Assembly (NCBI RefSeq): GCF_014451325.2
Contig: NZ_JACSCH020000019.1
Location: forward strand, 114,114-178,113
Length of the DNA: 64,000 bases
Direction: 5' to 3'
Source: Streptomyces sp. CB02980
Lineage (GTDB): Bacteria; Actinomycetota; Actinomycetes; Streptomycetales; Streptomycetaceae
Below the pieces are notes generated by a model. It was given only the letters and a program-made list of their open reading frames with translations. It did no database searches and had not been told where the DNA came from. Below are positions 49,928 through 59,372 of this stretch, one piece after another. A program made the position numbers and the translations under genes. The number at the start of each line of letters is the position of its first letter. Positions within the stretch are counted from its first letter, which is position 1.

Positions 49928-52900
49928 ATGAGTTCGAACGGTGTGTGGAGGGCTGTCGGAGGGCACGAGGTGACACTCGATCCCTGGGCCGGGCCGAAGC
50001 CGGTGCTGCGCTGCCGGACCGTGGCGGGGCGCGAGCTGAAGAAGGTGCCTGCGGCGCTCGGCGCCGAGCCGGTGGTGCGGGAGCTGACCGCGCTGGCGGA
50101 GTGGATCGGTGACCATGCCGCCGGTGTGCTCACGAGCGTCGAGCAGTGGATGACGCAATCCCTGCCGGTGCCCGCCGCGTTGATACGGGAGGTGTGGCCC
50201 GACCCGTACTGGCGGCGCGCGTTGCGGTACGCGGTGGTCGCGCCGTGCGGCGGGACCGAGGCAGACGTGGAGCGGGCCGGGGTGCTCACGGGCGTGGTGC
50301 CGCGGCCGGGCGGTGCGCTCGTGGTGGCGGGGCTCGACGGGGAGGAGCGCGAGCTCGGCGACGCGGTCGTCGTGATGCCTCATCCGGTGCTCCTCGATCC
50401 GCGCGGCACCGGCCTCCTGGAGCAGTGGCGAAGGCTGCTCGTCTCGCTGGGCGGCGAGCAGGGGATCGAGCAGGTGGACCGTGCGGTGTACGTACGGCCG
50501 GACTGCTCCCCCGCACCCGGGAGTCGGGGCCTGCGAGAGGGGATCTCCGCCTTCCATGGCGCCCTGTTCGCGTCCGGTGCGCACGTCGAGCGGGTGGTGC
50601 GGTCCTTCGGCGGGCGGATCGACGGGGAGCGTGCGCGCTTCGCCTTCGGGCACGGCGGACGGAGGTACGGCATGGTGGCCGACCTGCGCCATCAGGGCCC
50701 CGCGGCGCCGGTGAGCCTGTACGGCTTCCGGTTCGCCGAGGCGCGGGAGCGGCAGGGGGCAGGGGCGTACGACGCGGTGCCCCGGCCCGTGTGGTCCGAG
50801 GGGATCAGAGCGATGGCGACCCTCTACGACGAGCGGGAGGCGGCTTCGGGAGGTGCGTCCGGGAGTGTGGCGGCCGACGCCGACGCCGGCTATCAGGGCT
50901 TTCTCGTGGCGTGCGCGGAGTACGCCACGGCCGGCGCGCCGGAGGCCGGCGGCCTCGAGCCCCGGCAGCCCGCCGGCGCACGTCGGTTGCTGGACGCGGG
51001 CGCGGTCCTCGCGGGTCCCCTTGTCGGTCAGGACGAGGAGTCGTTGACCGCGCGGCGCTACGGCTCGCCGTGGCTGGAGGGCGACGAGTGCTTCGTACGC
51101 CTTGTTGTGGCACGGGCCGTCGGGGCGCAGGACGCGGTGGCGCGGGCGCTGGGTCTGGAGCCGGACGCGGGTGAGGCCACGCCGGTGGGCAGGGCGCCGA
51201 TCCGGCCTCTTGACCTCCTGACCCGGGTCTGCCGTGCGCATCCCGGGCTCGCACGGGAGGCGATGGGATTGCTGGCCCCGTTGCGTACCTGTGCGAAGAC
51301 CGCGGGTACGAAGCCGGGCCGGGTCGCGACACAACTCCGGGCACGTCTGCAGAAGCTGACCGTGACTCACCCCGAGCTCCTGCCCCACGCCCTGGACGAA
51401 GGGGCGCGGATCGTGGCCGCGGAGGGCAGTGTCGCCATGGCCAGGCCGCTGTACGTCGAAGCGCGGACGGCCGAGCAGCGGCTGGGGGGCATCGACGAGG
51501 CCGCCCTGTGGGAGCTCGTCTCGGAGTTCCGCGAGCTCGGTGTCGTCGACGAGAGGCTGCTCAAGCAGTACCGCACGGACCTCGCCGCGCGCTCGTCCGA
51601 GAGCGACGCGTACGAGCGCTATCGCCGGCTCGTCCTGGAGTGGTGTCGGGCCGAGAGCACGATCCCGACGCCGGTCGTCCGGGACGGGGTCACCCACCAT
51701 CGGCAGCGGGACGTCCCGTCCTCGTTCGCCGTCGAGCTCGCGCAGGGAGTGGGCGGCCCGCCGACCGTCGACGACACACAGGCGGAGATCTTTCATCTAC
51801 TGCTGCGCAACGGCGGATTCGAGAGGGCGACGGCGTCCGTCTGGGAGGCGTGGGCCGCGCCGCTGGAGCGGGATCTTGCGGAGCACACCGACACCGCCGA
51901 CCGTCTGAGGACCCACTTTCCGGAGCCCGGGGGTTCTTCCGCCGCGGCGAGAACGGCGGCCGCGGAAGCGTGGCTCGCGCTGATGGCGCGGGTCGGACTG
52001 CTGGAGCGGTTCACCGGGACGGCCGAGCCCGTCTCCGCCGAGTCGGCGGAGCGGGCGAACGCCTGGCTGACGCAGTTCTTCGGGCGGTACGCGGGCCTGC
52101 GGCAGCCCGTCGCCGGACTGGAACCGGTCGTTGCATCGGTTGCCTCCCTGATGCGTGCGGCGGGTGAGACCCGCGAGCCGCTGGTCGGGCTGAAGACCAG
52201 GTCGTTGGGAGGCGACTTCTGGGGCGTCGGGTTCGATCTCGGGCTGCTCGCCCTGATGAAGCGGGTGGGGGTGCCGCTCGGTGAGCCGGCGGGCGAGCAG
52301 GGCGTCTACGCCCTGCAGTGGATACAGCGGCGAGGGACTGCCGGTGTCGAGTCCGTGCTGGCCGACCCCGGCTTCCGGGAGCCGATCCGCGGCGAGCTGA
52401 CCGGAGCCGTACGGGGAAGCCTGGGATACACCGTGACACGGCACTGTCTGACGCCGTTCCCGAAGGTGACCAGGCAGGTGGCCGCATCGGAGCCGTTGCG
52501 GGAGCTGATGGCCGGGATCCTGGACGAGCGTGCCCGGCGCGTGCGGGCGGGCGGCGCGGGCGGCCTGTTCGCGCTCCAGGATCTGCTGCTCCATGTGGAG
52601 CCGTTCGTCGTCGCCGGGGCGGTGAAGCACGTCGACGGGTACGTACGGGAGGCGCTGGCCGCCGACCCGGCCGTACTGCTCGCGGAGACCCTGCGCGCCG
52701 GCTGCCTCGCCCACGAACACCAGGGCGACGACCTGGCGACGGCCTGCGGACTTCGGAAGGTGACCGCCGGCCACACGCGGGAGCTGCTGGAGTCGACGGA
52801 CGAGACCGTCAGGGACCGCCATGCGGAGATGTTCGGCGTGGAACCCGCCACCCGCAGGAGCAGATACCTCGACTTCCGCCCGGGGAGCGCGTTCGCCCAG

Positions 52901-53035
52901 GACCTTCTGCCCGGTGTCGAGAAGGCGCTGCCGGGGATCTCGGACGACTCCTGTCGGTCGCGTGCCCTGGGGGCGGTGCAGGGCGTGCTGTGGTGCGAGA
53001 GGTGGCAGGCGACGCTCCGGGGGTTCATGCCCTGA
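49928..53035 (+). CDS. DUF4132 domain protein
   Basis: A 1035-residue soluble protein. Residues ~1-170 match the DUF4132 (MolR-like) domain: GRELKKVPAALG, then TALAEWI and SLPVPAALIREVWPDPYWR. The remainder has alpha-helical repeat character and is not recognised; Cys and His residues are few. DUF4132 proteins are large and of unknown function, sometimes near DNA-processing or molybdenum genes. GGGGGT precedes the ATG. It is divergent from the accessory ligase across 222 bases, so the two may be co-regulated. Confidence 0.7.
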   Translation: MSSNGVWRAVGGHEVTLDPWAGPKPVLRCRTVAGRELKKVPAALGAEPVVRELTALAEWIGDHAAGVLTSVEQWMTQSLPVPAALIREVWPDPYWRRALRYAVVAPCGGTEADVERAGVLTGVVPRPGGALVVAGLDGEERELGDAVVVMPHPVLLDPRGTGLLEQWRRLLVSLGGEQGIEQVDRAVYVRPDCSPAPGSRGLREGISAFHGALFASGAHVERVVRSFGGRIDGERARFAFGHGGRRYGMVADLRHQGPAAPVSLYGFRFAEARERQGAGAYDAVPRPVWSEGIRAMATLYDEREAASGGASGSVAADADAGYQGFLVACAEYATAGAPEAGGLEPRQPAGARRLLDAGAVLAGPLVGQDEESLTARRYGSPWLEGDECFVRLVVARAVGAQDAVARALGLEPDAGEATPVGRAPIRPLDLLTRVCRAHPGLAREAMGLLAPLRTCAKTAGTKPGRVATQLRARLQKLTVTHPELLPHALDEGARIVAAEGSVAMARPLYVEARTAEQRLGGIDEAALWELVSEFRELGVVDERLLKQYRTDLAARSSESDAYERYRRLVLEWCRAESTIPTPVVRDGVTHHRQRDVPSSFAVELAQGVGGPPTVDDTQAEIFHLLLRNGGFERATASVWEAWAAPLERDLAEHTDTADRLRTHFPEPGGSSAAARTAAAEAWLALMARVGLLERFTGTAEPVSAESAERANAWLTQFFGRYAGLRQPVAGLEPVVASVASLMRAAGETREPLVGLKTRSLGGDFWGVGFDLGLLALMKRVGVPLGEPAGEQGVYALQWIQRRGTAGVESVLADPGFREPIRGELTGAVRGSLGYTVTRHCLTPFPKVTRQVAASEPLRELMAGILDERARRVRAGGAGGLFALQDLLLHVEPFVVAGAVKHVDGYVREALAADPAVLLAETLRAGCLAHEHQGDDLATACGLRKVTAGHTRELLESTDETVRDRHAEMFGVEPATRRSRYLDFRPGSAFAQDLLPGVEKALPGISDDSCRSRALGAVQGVLWCERWQATLRGFMP

Positions 53036-53298
53036 CGTCCGCTGCCGCCCCGCCGTCACCGGCCTCGCCGGTGGAGGACGGGCGCCCGCCACCGGGAACG
53101 GCTCGAACGTCCTGCGACGTCCGCCGCCGGCGGTGGCGGTGACCCTGGCGACAGGGGCGCCATCGCGTTCATCCGGGCACCATTGGCTCGACAAATGACG
53201 CCTGCTCCGGCGTGGTTGACGCGCGTCGACCGGGCCGTCAGTCTCGGGGGGACTCTCAGCCCTGGGTCACCTCGGATTCGTGAGGCCATGGAGGATCG

Positions 53299-54051
53299 AT
53301 GTCCCGACGCCCCCTGCGTTCCCTGCCGCTCCGCCTCCTGCTATCTCTTGTCATGATCATGACTGTCTCTTTGGGCGGGGTGGTCGCCACCGCCGGCACC
53401 GCCCAGGCCGACGGCTGCTACACCTGGTCGCGCACCCTCTCCCAGGGCGCCTCCGGCGCCGATGTCACGGCGCTGCAGATTCGGGTGGCCGGGTACCCCG
53501 GCTACGGCGGAGTGCTGGCGATCGACGGCGCCTACGGCCCCGGAACGGCGGCCGCGGTCAAGCGCTTCCAGGCCGCCTACGGGCTGGCCGCCGACGGTGT
53601 CGCCGGCCCCGCGACGTTCAGCAAGATCTACGCACTCCAGGACGACGACTGCACCCCCGTCCACTTCTCCTACGCCGAGCTCAACGACTGCAACACCACC
53701 TGGGCCGGCGGCGCCGTGAGCGCGGCCACCGCCAAGTCCAACGCCCTGCGCACGATGTGGAAGCTGGAGGCCCTGCGGCACGCCCTCGGCGACCAGAGCA
53801 TCCGCGTCACGAGCGGCTTCCGCAGCCAGGCCTGCAACGACGCGGTCGGCGGCGCCGCCTCGAGCCGCCATCTCTACGGCGACGCGGCCGACCTCGGCGC
53901 CGGACCCCACTCGCTGTGCCTGCTGGCCCAGCAGGCCCGTAACCACGGCTTCAACGGGATCCTCGGCCCGGGCTACCCCGGACACGGCGACCACACCCAC
54001 CTCGACCACCGGGCCGGCCGCTTCTGGTCGGCGTCCAGCTGCGGCATCTGA
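53299..54051 (+). CDS. Secreted zinc D-Ala-D-Ala carboxypeptidase with peptidoglycan-binding domain
   Basis: A 250-residue secreted enzyme: signal peptide (about 1-37, AQA cleavage), a PG_binding_1 domain (about 48-112, GADVTALQIRV ... DGVAGPATF) and a peptidase M15A-like domain (about 120-250). Zinc ligands His191 and Asp198 in SRHLYGDAAD, plus His234 and His237 in GDHTHLDH, match the S. albus G carboxypeptidase layout. It trims peptide stems of cell-wall peptidoglycan. Four or more Cys suggest disulfides. GGAGG precedes the ATG. Confidence 0.88.
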   Translation: MSRRPLRSLPLRLLLSLVMIMTVSLGGVVATAGTAQADGCYTWSRTLSQGASGADVTALQIRVAGYPGYGGVLAIDGAYGPGTAAAVKRFQAAYGLAADGVAGPATFSKIYALQDDDCTPVHFSYAELNDCNTTWAGGAVSAATAKSNALRTMWKLEALRHALGDQSIRVTSGFRSQACNDAVGGAASSRHLYGDAADLGAGPHSLCLLAQQARNHGFNGILGPGYPGHGDHTHLDHRAGRFWSASSCGI

Positions 54052-54133
54052 CGACGCGACCGCGTACCTCGCTCCGGGATCAGCGGCATCGGCGTCCGGC
54101 GGAGTGCGCCCGTGGGGTGTGACGCGTGCCGGG

Positions 54134-55402
54134 TCAGGCCGTCGCCGGGCGGACGGGGATCGCCGCTGAGAGGACCGTGCCCTCGCCCGGAAGGGATTCG
54201 ATGGTGAGTGTGCCGCCGAGTTGACGGGTGCGGGTCCTGATGGCGGGGAGGCCGTGGCCGCGCGAGCCTGCCGGCTCACCGTCCCCTGCCCTCCCCTCCC
54301 GCTCCCCTCCCCCGTCCCGCGCGGCGGCGGGTTCGGCGGCGGGTTCAGCCGCGGGGTCGAAGCCGTGGCCGTCGTCGGCGACGTCCAGGACGACTTGGTC
54401 GTCGAGGTACGTCAGGGTGAGCGCCGCGGTCGTCGCCCCGGAGTGTTCTCGGACGTTCGCGAGGGCGCCCTGGGCGATGCGGAGCAGCGCGGACTGGACG
54501 CGTTCGGGCAGGGGCGCGATGGGAGTGCCGTCGATGTGGCAGTGGACGGTGAGGCGGTGGGAGGTCTCTCGCCGCGCGAGCTTCAGGAGGGCCTGGTCGA
54601 GGCCGTTGCCGTCGGCAAGGTCGGCCGGCGCCAGGTCGTGGACGAAGCGGCGGGCCTCGGCGAGGTTGTGCTCGGCGATCGCGGTGGCGGTACGCACATG
54701 GGTGCGCGCGGTCGCCGGATCGGTGTCCCAGACGCGGTCGGCGGCCTGGAGCAGCATCTGCTGGCTGGACAGGCCCTGCGCCAGGGTGTCGTGGATCTCC
54801 ATGGACAGGCGCTGGCGTTCGGCGAGGGTGCCCTCGCGGCGCTCGATCGCGGCGAGTTCGCGCCGGGTGCGGATCAGGTCGTCGATCAGCTCGCGCTGGC
54901 GCCGCGCCTGACGGTCCATCTGGACGAAGACCGCGACGGCGATCGCGGCGATCGCCGGTGGTGCGAGGAACACGTCGACGTCCAGCCGACCGGCCAACCG
55001 TAGGTGGGCGGTCACCGAGGCCGCGGTGATCAGCGCGATGAGAGCGATCGCGGCCGGTGGACGCAGGGTGCGCAGGCCGATGAAGAAGAGCGGGACCGCG
55101 CACCAGCCGAAGCTCGGCGCAAGCCAGACCAGCGCCATCCAGACGGCGACGACCGCCCCGAGCCAGACGTAGCGGCGCTTCGTCGGGCTGGGGCCCAGGA
55201 GCGGTTCGACGACGTAGAGGACCGCCAGGGTGGCGGAGAGGGCGATGACCCAGGGGGCGAGGTTCTCGCCGGTGTGCCGGATCAGGAAGCGGGTGAGGGC
55301 GGAGCCCAGGAGCAGGAGAAACGCCACGTACAGCAGAATCCGGAGCCAGCCGTCGCCCTGCTCCGAGGTGTCCTCGCCGTAACCGCCACCGTTCCGCACC
55401 AT
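54134..55402 (-). CDS. Sensor histidine kinase, HisKA_3 type
   Basis: A 422-residue membrane kinase with five helices (about 22-165), a coiled coil with RRQRELIDDLIRTRRELA, then HisKA_3 with His204 in MEIHDTLAQGLSSQQ and a HATPase with NVREHSGA and SRGHGLPAIRTRTRQLGG. A Gly/Ala/Glu-rich insert lies within the ATP lid (about 365-395). No response regulator is adjacent, so it is an orphan in this window. The ATG at 55402 has GGAAAG upstream. It follows the PLP enzyme gene by 94 bases on the same strand and might be read through from the metallophore operon. Confidence 0.85.
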   Translation of the reverse strand: MVRNGGGYGEDTSEQGDGWLRILLYVAFLLLLGSALTRFLIRHTGENLAPWVIALSATLAVLYVVEPLLGPSPTKRRYVWLGAVVAVWMALVWLAPSFGWCAVPLFFIGLRTLRPPAAIALIALITAASVTAHLRLAGRLDVDVFLAPPAIAAIAVAVFVQMDRQARRQRELIDDLIRTRRELAAIERREGTLAERQRLSMEIHDTLAQGLSSQQMLLQAADRVWDTDPATARTHVRTATAIAEHNLAEARRFVHDLAPADLADGNGLDQALLKLARRETSHRLTVHCHIDGTPIAPLPERVQSALLRIAQGALANVREHSGATTAALTLTYLDDQVVLDVADDGHGFDPAAEPAAEPAAARDGGGEREGRAGDGEPAGSRGHGLPAIRTRTRQLGGTLTIESLPGEGTVLSAAIPVRPATA

Positions 55403-55496
55403 TCCCTGCTTTCCGTCACTACCGGGTGAACAACACAGCAAACATCCCATAGTGGCGTACGGGGGCGGGCTCCTGGCCTGGGTCGGGGCCGGGGTG

Positions 55497-56555
55497 TTAC
55501 GCGGTGAGTGGTGAGGTCGGAGTGCGGTTCCACGGCATCCGGGACCAGGGAAGGGCGAGTTCGGTCTGGTCGGCGATGTCCCGGGGAGTGAGGTGGGCGA
55601 GGGGTGTCGCTTCGCGATGGCGCGTGTAGACGGTGTCGGTGTAGCGGTGGCCGGTGTCGGGGGCGATGAAGAGGACGGTGCGTTCGAGGGCGCGGTCGTG
55701 TTCGTGGCGGGCGGCGAGATAGGCCGCGCCGGTCGACAGCCCCGCGAAGACGGCGTGGCGGCGCAGGAGGTCGACGGCGCCGGACAGGGCGGCGTCGAAG
55801 GAGATCCAGTGGAGGGTGTCGTACAGCTCGTGGGACACGTTTCCGAAGGGAATGGAGCTCCCGATGCCCGCGATGATGATCTCGGGGTCGGAGGTGTGCT
55901 GGGCGCCGAAGGTGAGGCTGCCGTAGGGCTGGACGCCGACGAGTTCGACGTCGGTCGGGGCGGCGCCGGCCTGACAGCCGGGCGGACAGCTGTTCCGGGC
56001 GTTGTCCGAGGCGTCGCGCAGGTAGCGGGCGAGGGCGCCCGTGGAGGCGCCCGAGCCCACTCCGCCGACGACGGTGAGCCGGTCCGTGCCCGTCTCCTCG
56101 CGGATGCGGTCGGCGATGGCGCGGTAGCCGAGGTAGTGGATGTCGTCGTGGTATTGCCGCATCCAGTGGTACTCGGGGTGTGCGGCGAGGATCTCGTGGA
56201 TCCGCTCGACGCGTCGCTTCTGGTCGAGCTTGAGGTCGTCGCAGGGTTCCATCTGTTCGAGCGTGGCCCCGAGTACGGCGAGCTGGGTGCGCAGCGTCTT
56301 GTCGACGGTCGTGGAGCCGACGACGTGGCAGTGCATGCCGTGCCGGTGACAGGCCAGGGCGAGGGCGTACGCGTAGATCCCGCTGGAACTGTCGAGCAGT
56401 GTGTCCCCACGGCGTACGACTCCGGTGTCGAGGAGGTGGCGTACGGCGGCGAGCGCGGAGACCACCTTCATCGTCTCAAAGCGCAGGCAGACGAGACGGT
56501 CGTCGAGACGTATCAGGTCGGGCCGGCCGATCGCCTCGGCGATGTGCTGGTCCAT
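55497..56555 (-). CDS. Cysteine-synthase-like PLP-dependent enzyme
   Basis: A 352-residue fold-type II PLP enzyme. Lys30 in FETMKVVSA sits where cysteine synthases have the Schiff-base Lys of the SxKDR motif. DSSSGIYAYALALAC matches the substrate-binding SxSGNxG loop, and GGVGSGASTGALARYL the phosphate-binding loop. The family performs beta-replacement on O-phospho- or O-acetyl-serine, or beta-elimination. The altered active-site loops mean it is not an ordinary CysK/CysM. The kinase gene upstream overlaps it by 80 bases. A two-step scheme, phosphorylation of a hydroxy amino acid followed by beta-replacement, is inferred. Confidence 0.8.
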   Translation of the reverse strand: MDQHIAEAIGRPDLIRLDDRLVCLRFETMKVVSALAAVRHLLDTGVVRRGDTLLDSSSGIYAYALALACHRHGMHCHVVGSTTVDKTLRTQLAVLGATLEQMEPCDDLKLDQKRRVERIHEILAAHPEYHWMRQYHDDIHYLGYRAIADRIREETGTDRLTVVGGVGSGASTGALARYLRDASDNARNSCPPGCQAGAAPTDVELVGVQPYGSLTFGAQHTSDPEIIIAGIGSSIPFGNVSHELYDTLHWISFDAALSGAVDLLRRHAVFAGLSTGAAYLAARHEHDRALERTVLFIAPDTGHRYTDTVYTRHREATPLAHLTPRDIADQTELALPWSRMPWNRTPTSPLTA

Positions 56556-57648
56556 CGAGGAGCTCCTTGGTGGTGAACGTGCGGGTGGTGGGGATGCCGT
56601 GGCTGTTGAGGGCGTGGCGGCAGGCGCGTACGCGATGACGCAGGTCCCCGGGTGCGGCCGGGTCGAACAGGACGCCTGCCACGGCGCCGCTGTGCGCGAT
56701 CTGCACCCCCGCTGCTCCGGATCGCCGGGCGATCGCGGTCAGCGTCTCGAACTCCGGGTGATTCAGCGTTTGTTGGCCACGGCGCGCGCTGGCCGTGGCG
56801 ACCTGCCCCAGGAGTCGCACGTCCCCCGTGGCGATCGCACGGCGCAGGAGGGTGCGCAGCCGCTCGTACTCCTGGACGTCGGCGTCGGTGGTCTCCCGTA
56901 CGGGCAGGGCGAGGGTGTCGACGGGCGCTCCCCCACCGAGGACGCAGCCCACGACGACCAGGGGCGGGAGGGTCGGACCCAGGACTTCCAGGGTCCTGCC
57001 CTCCCGCTGGGCGAAGAGGACCGGGCGGGCGTCGAGCATCAGCGGATCACTGGCCCGTTCCGCGCGGACGGCGAGCCGGGCGACGGCGTCGGGGGCGAGG
57101 CGGAGCCCGTACGAGTCGGCGACCGCGCGGACCGCCGCGATCACGTCGCTGGTGGAACTGCCCATGCCCAGGCCCACCGGTACGTCGCCGGTGAGCCGCA
57201 ACTGCCCGCCGCTGGGCGGCAGTCCGGCCTGTCGCGCGCACTCCGTCACCGCGAGGCCCGCGGCGCGTGCGGCTTTCCCGCGGTCGGCGGGGACGACCGT
57301 GAGCGCCTCGGGCGGTGTGCCGGGCCGACGGACGAAGTCGGCCCGGCTGCCGGGGCCGGCCAGGGGGAGGGTGACGAGGCCCGCGCACCTGCGTCCTTCG
57401 GCGTCGAGGAAGACGCCCTGGAGGAGTTCGCCGTGGTGGCAGGGGGCATGGCCGGTACCGGTGGCGGTGGCGGTACCGATGGCGGTGGCGAGGGCGACAG
57501 CGGCCGGGGAAGCGCCGGTGGCTGGGTCGGTACCCGTGGCCCGGGCGGTACCCGTGGCTTGGGCGGTACCGGCTCCGGTCTCGGCGTCGAGCGGCGCGGC
57601 CGGGTGGGTTGTCCGTGGGGCGCGGGCCCGGTGCGTGGCGGGGGTCAT
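56476..57648 (-). CDS. PduX-like GHMP kinase
   Basis: A 390-residue GHMP-fold kinase. After a low-complexity Ala/Thr/Gly leader (about 1-60, repeated ATGT units) comes GHAPCHHGELLQGVF, which parallels the AxCPxSCGELIQG start of L-threonine kinase PduX. The ATP loop reads DVPVGLGMGSSTSDVIAA. Family members phosphorylate the hydroxyl of L-threonine or similar amino acids. No cobalamin genes are nearby, so the substrate is probably Ser, Thr or an intermediate of a new pathway. The ATG overlaps the upstream stop (ATGA), and the 3' end overlaps the PLP gene by 80 bases. Confidence 0.8.
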   Translation of the reverse strand: MTPATHRARAPRTTHPAAPLDAETGAGTAQATGTARATGTDPATGASPAAVALATAIGTATATGTGHAPCHHGELLQGVFLDAEGRRCAGLVTLPLAGPGSRADFVRRPGTPPEALTVVPADRGKAARAAGLAVTECARQAGLPPSGGQLRLTGDVPVGLGMGSSTSDVIAAVRAVADSYGLRLAPDAVARLAVRAERASDPLMLDARPVLFAQREGRTLEVLGPTLPPLVVVGCVLGGGAPVDTLALPVRETTDADVQEYERLRTLLRRAIATGDVRLLGQVATASARRGQQTLNHPEFETLTAIARRSGAAGVQIAHSGAVAGVLFDPAAPGDLRHRVRACRHALNSHGIPTTRTFTTKELLDGPAHRRGDRPARPDTSRRPSRLPAL

Positions 57649-58562
57649 GCGCCGTCCACCGTGCGGTAGCGGTACAGGACGGTCTCCTCGGCGCTGAACT
57701 GGGAGAAGGGGAACGGCTCCGCCGACAGGGCGGTCACTCCCGAGCCGAGGAAGGCACGGGCGACGGCGCTGCCGCTCTGCGCGTACACGATCAGCGGGAT
57801 GCCACGGTGGCGGCAGCGCTCCAGGATCGTGTCGAACGAGCCGTTGCTCAGGGTCATTCCCGTGGCGACGACCGCGTCGGCGCGGTCGAGCACCTCGTGC
57901 ATGTCGTCGGTGACGGGGTCGCCCCACTGGGTCGCCTTGAGGTTGAAGTCGCAGGGCAGGGGTTCGCCGCCGCGCTCGCGGATCGCAGCGACCAGCGGGT
58001 TGACCACACCGATGAGGCCCACCTTCGCGCCCTCCTCGATGTCGAGCAGACCGGCGATGGCCGCGTCGCGGGCGGTCGCGCGGGTCTCCGGCGTGCCGCT
58101 CGGGAGGCCGACCGGCTCGGCGTCCCCTTCTTCGGCGGCGACGCGGTGCGGTCGCGTGTGGGCGAGGTAGGCGTCGAGGGCGGCGATCCGCAGGGGGCGC
58201 GGGGCGTCGCGCAGCAGGACGTCGAGCGGCGTGCCGGAGTAGTCGCGGCAGATCGTCGGGGTGAGTTCGCCGGCCTCGAACGCGCAGCCGCCGAAGGTGC
58301 CGCCGACGCGGACCAGGACGTACTGGTTGAGGTAGGTGGTGTCACCGCCGGCCAGACGGGTTCCGTGGTGGATCCAGAACACGCTGGTCGCGAGGAGTTC
58401 GGCGGGGAGCGGGCCGTGTTCGCCGGCCAGGGCCGCCGCGATGAGCTTGTCGACGGAGAGCGACAGCGAGGCGGGGGCAGGGCCAGGCGCGGGGGCAGGG
58501 AGCGTGGCGGGGAGCGTGACGTCGGACTGGGACTCGGTGTGGGTGGAGGTGGACGTGGTCAA
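57645..58562 (-). CDS. DUF364/DUF4213 Rossmann-like protein
   Basis: A 305-residue soluble protein. An enolase-N-like domain (about 60-140, with VRVGGTFGGCAFEAGEL) precedes a Rossmann-like C-terminal half: GAKVGLIGVVNPLVAAIRE, DRADAVVATGMTLSNGSFD and CRHRGIPLIVYAQSGS. DUF364 proteins are of unknown function and are often near metal or corrin genes; metal or metallophore binding is suspected. The start is TTG at 58562 with AAAGGA upstream. It lies between transporter and kinase genes, with 12-base and ATGA junctions, firmly in the operon. Confidence 0.8.
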   Translation of the reverse strand: MTTSTSTHTESQSDVTLPATLPAPAPGPAPASLSLSVDKLIAAALAGEHGPLPAELLATSVFWIHHGTRLAGGDTTYLNQYVLVRVGGTFGGCAFEAGELTPTICRDYSGTPLDVLLRDAPRPLRIAALDAYLAHTRPHRVAAEEGDAEPVGLPSGTPETRATARDAAIAGLLDIEEGAKVGLIGVVNPLVAAIRERGGEPLPCDFNLKATQWGDPVTDDMHEVLDRADAVVATGMTLSNGSFDTILERCRHRGIPLIVYAQSGSAVARAFLGSGVTALSAEPFPFSQFSAEETVLYRYRTVDGA

Positions 58563-58574
58563 GGTCGGGTCCTT

Positions 58575-59372
58575 TCAGAGGGCGGGTCGGGGAGTCGGGA
58601 CGGGTGCGCCGAGGGGGCGGCGGTAGCTGACGGCCGGGTGCCCCAGGGCGTCGGTGGTGAGTTCGGCGTCGACCTCGAACACCTCGGCGAGGCGATCGGC
58701 CGTCAGGACGGCCTCGGGAGTGCCGGCCGCGATCAGCCGGCCGTGGTGGAGGAGCAGGAGCCGGTCGCAGTACCGGGCCGCGAGCGACAGGTCGTGCAGG
58801 GCGACCAGGACGGTCCGGTCGGTGCCGGTCAGCAGCTCCATCAGTTCGAGCTGGTGTTTGACGTCGAGGTGGTTGGTGGGTTCGTCGAGCAGCAGTGCGT
58901 ACGGCTGCTGGGCCAGCGCGCGGGCGATGTGGGCGCGCTGGCGCTCGCCGCCCGACAGGGCCTTCCAGGAGCGTCCGGCGAGCGCGGTGAGGCCCACGAC
59001 CTCCAGGGCGGCGGCGATCACCGCCCGGTCGGTGGCGTCCGCTCCGCGCCAGCGGTCCCGGAACGGGGTGCGACCGAGGCCGACGACGTCGGCGACCCGG
59101 AGATCGCTGTCGGCGCCCGAGTCCTGGGCGACGAAGGCGACATGGCGGGCGATCTTCCGCGCGCTCCACTCCCCCACCGATGTGCCGTCGTACTGGACCG
59201 AGCCCTCGTCGGGGGCTCGGAGCCCGGCCAGGCAGCGCAGCAGGGAGGACTTGCCGGAGCCGTTCGGGCCGAGCAGGCCGACGGTCTCGCCGGAGGCGAT
59301 GCTCGCGCTGACCTCACGTACCACCGGTGTACCTGCCACCGACCAGCTCAGGCTCTCGGCGGTGATCCTCAC
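58575..59372 (-). CDS. FecE-type ABC transporter ATPase
   Basis: A 265-residue ATPase: Walker A GPNGSGKSSLL, signature LSGGERQRAHIARALAQ, Walker B LLLDEPTNHLD, switch His in VALHDLSLA. This is the siderophore/cobalamin (FecE, BtuD) subgroup. It energises uptake through the adjacent FecCD permease. The GTG start overlaps the permease stop (GTGA), so translation is coupled. Confidence 0.9.
   Translation of the reverse strand: MRITAESLSWSVAGTPVVREVSASIASGETVGLLGPNGSGKSSLLRCLAGLRAPDEGSVQYDGTSVGEWSARKIARHVAFVAQDSGADSDLRVADVVGLGRTPFRDRWRGADATDRAVIAAALEVVGLTALAGRSWKALSGGERQRAHIARALAQQPYALLLDEPTNHLDVKHQLELMELLTGTDRTVLVALHDLSLAARYCDRLLLLHHGRLIAAGTPEAVLTADRLAEVFEVDAELTTDALGHPAVSYRRPLGAPVPTPRPAL

Noticed and set aside
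47624..51796. A single minus-strand frame of 1390 codons spanning the ligase and part of the DUF4132 gene
   Set aside because: Only the ligase part (to 49705) has recognisable protein and a ribosome binding site; the rest is the open shadow of the plus-strand DUF4132 gene in GC-rich DNA.
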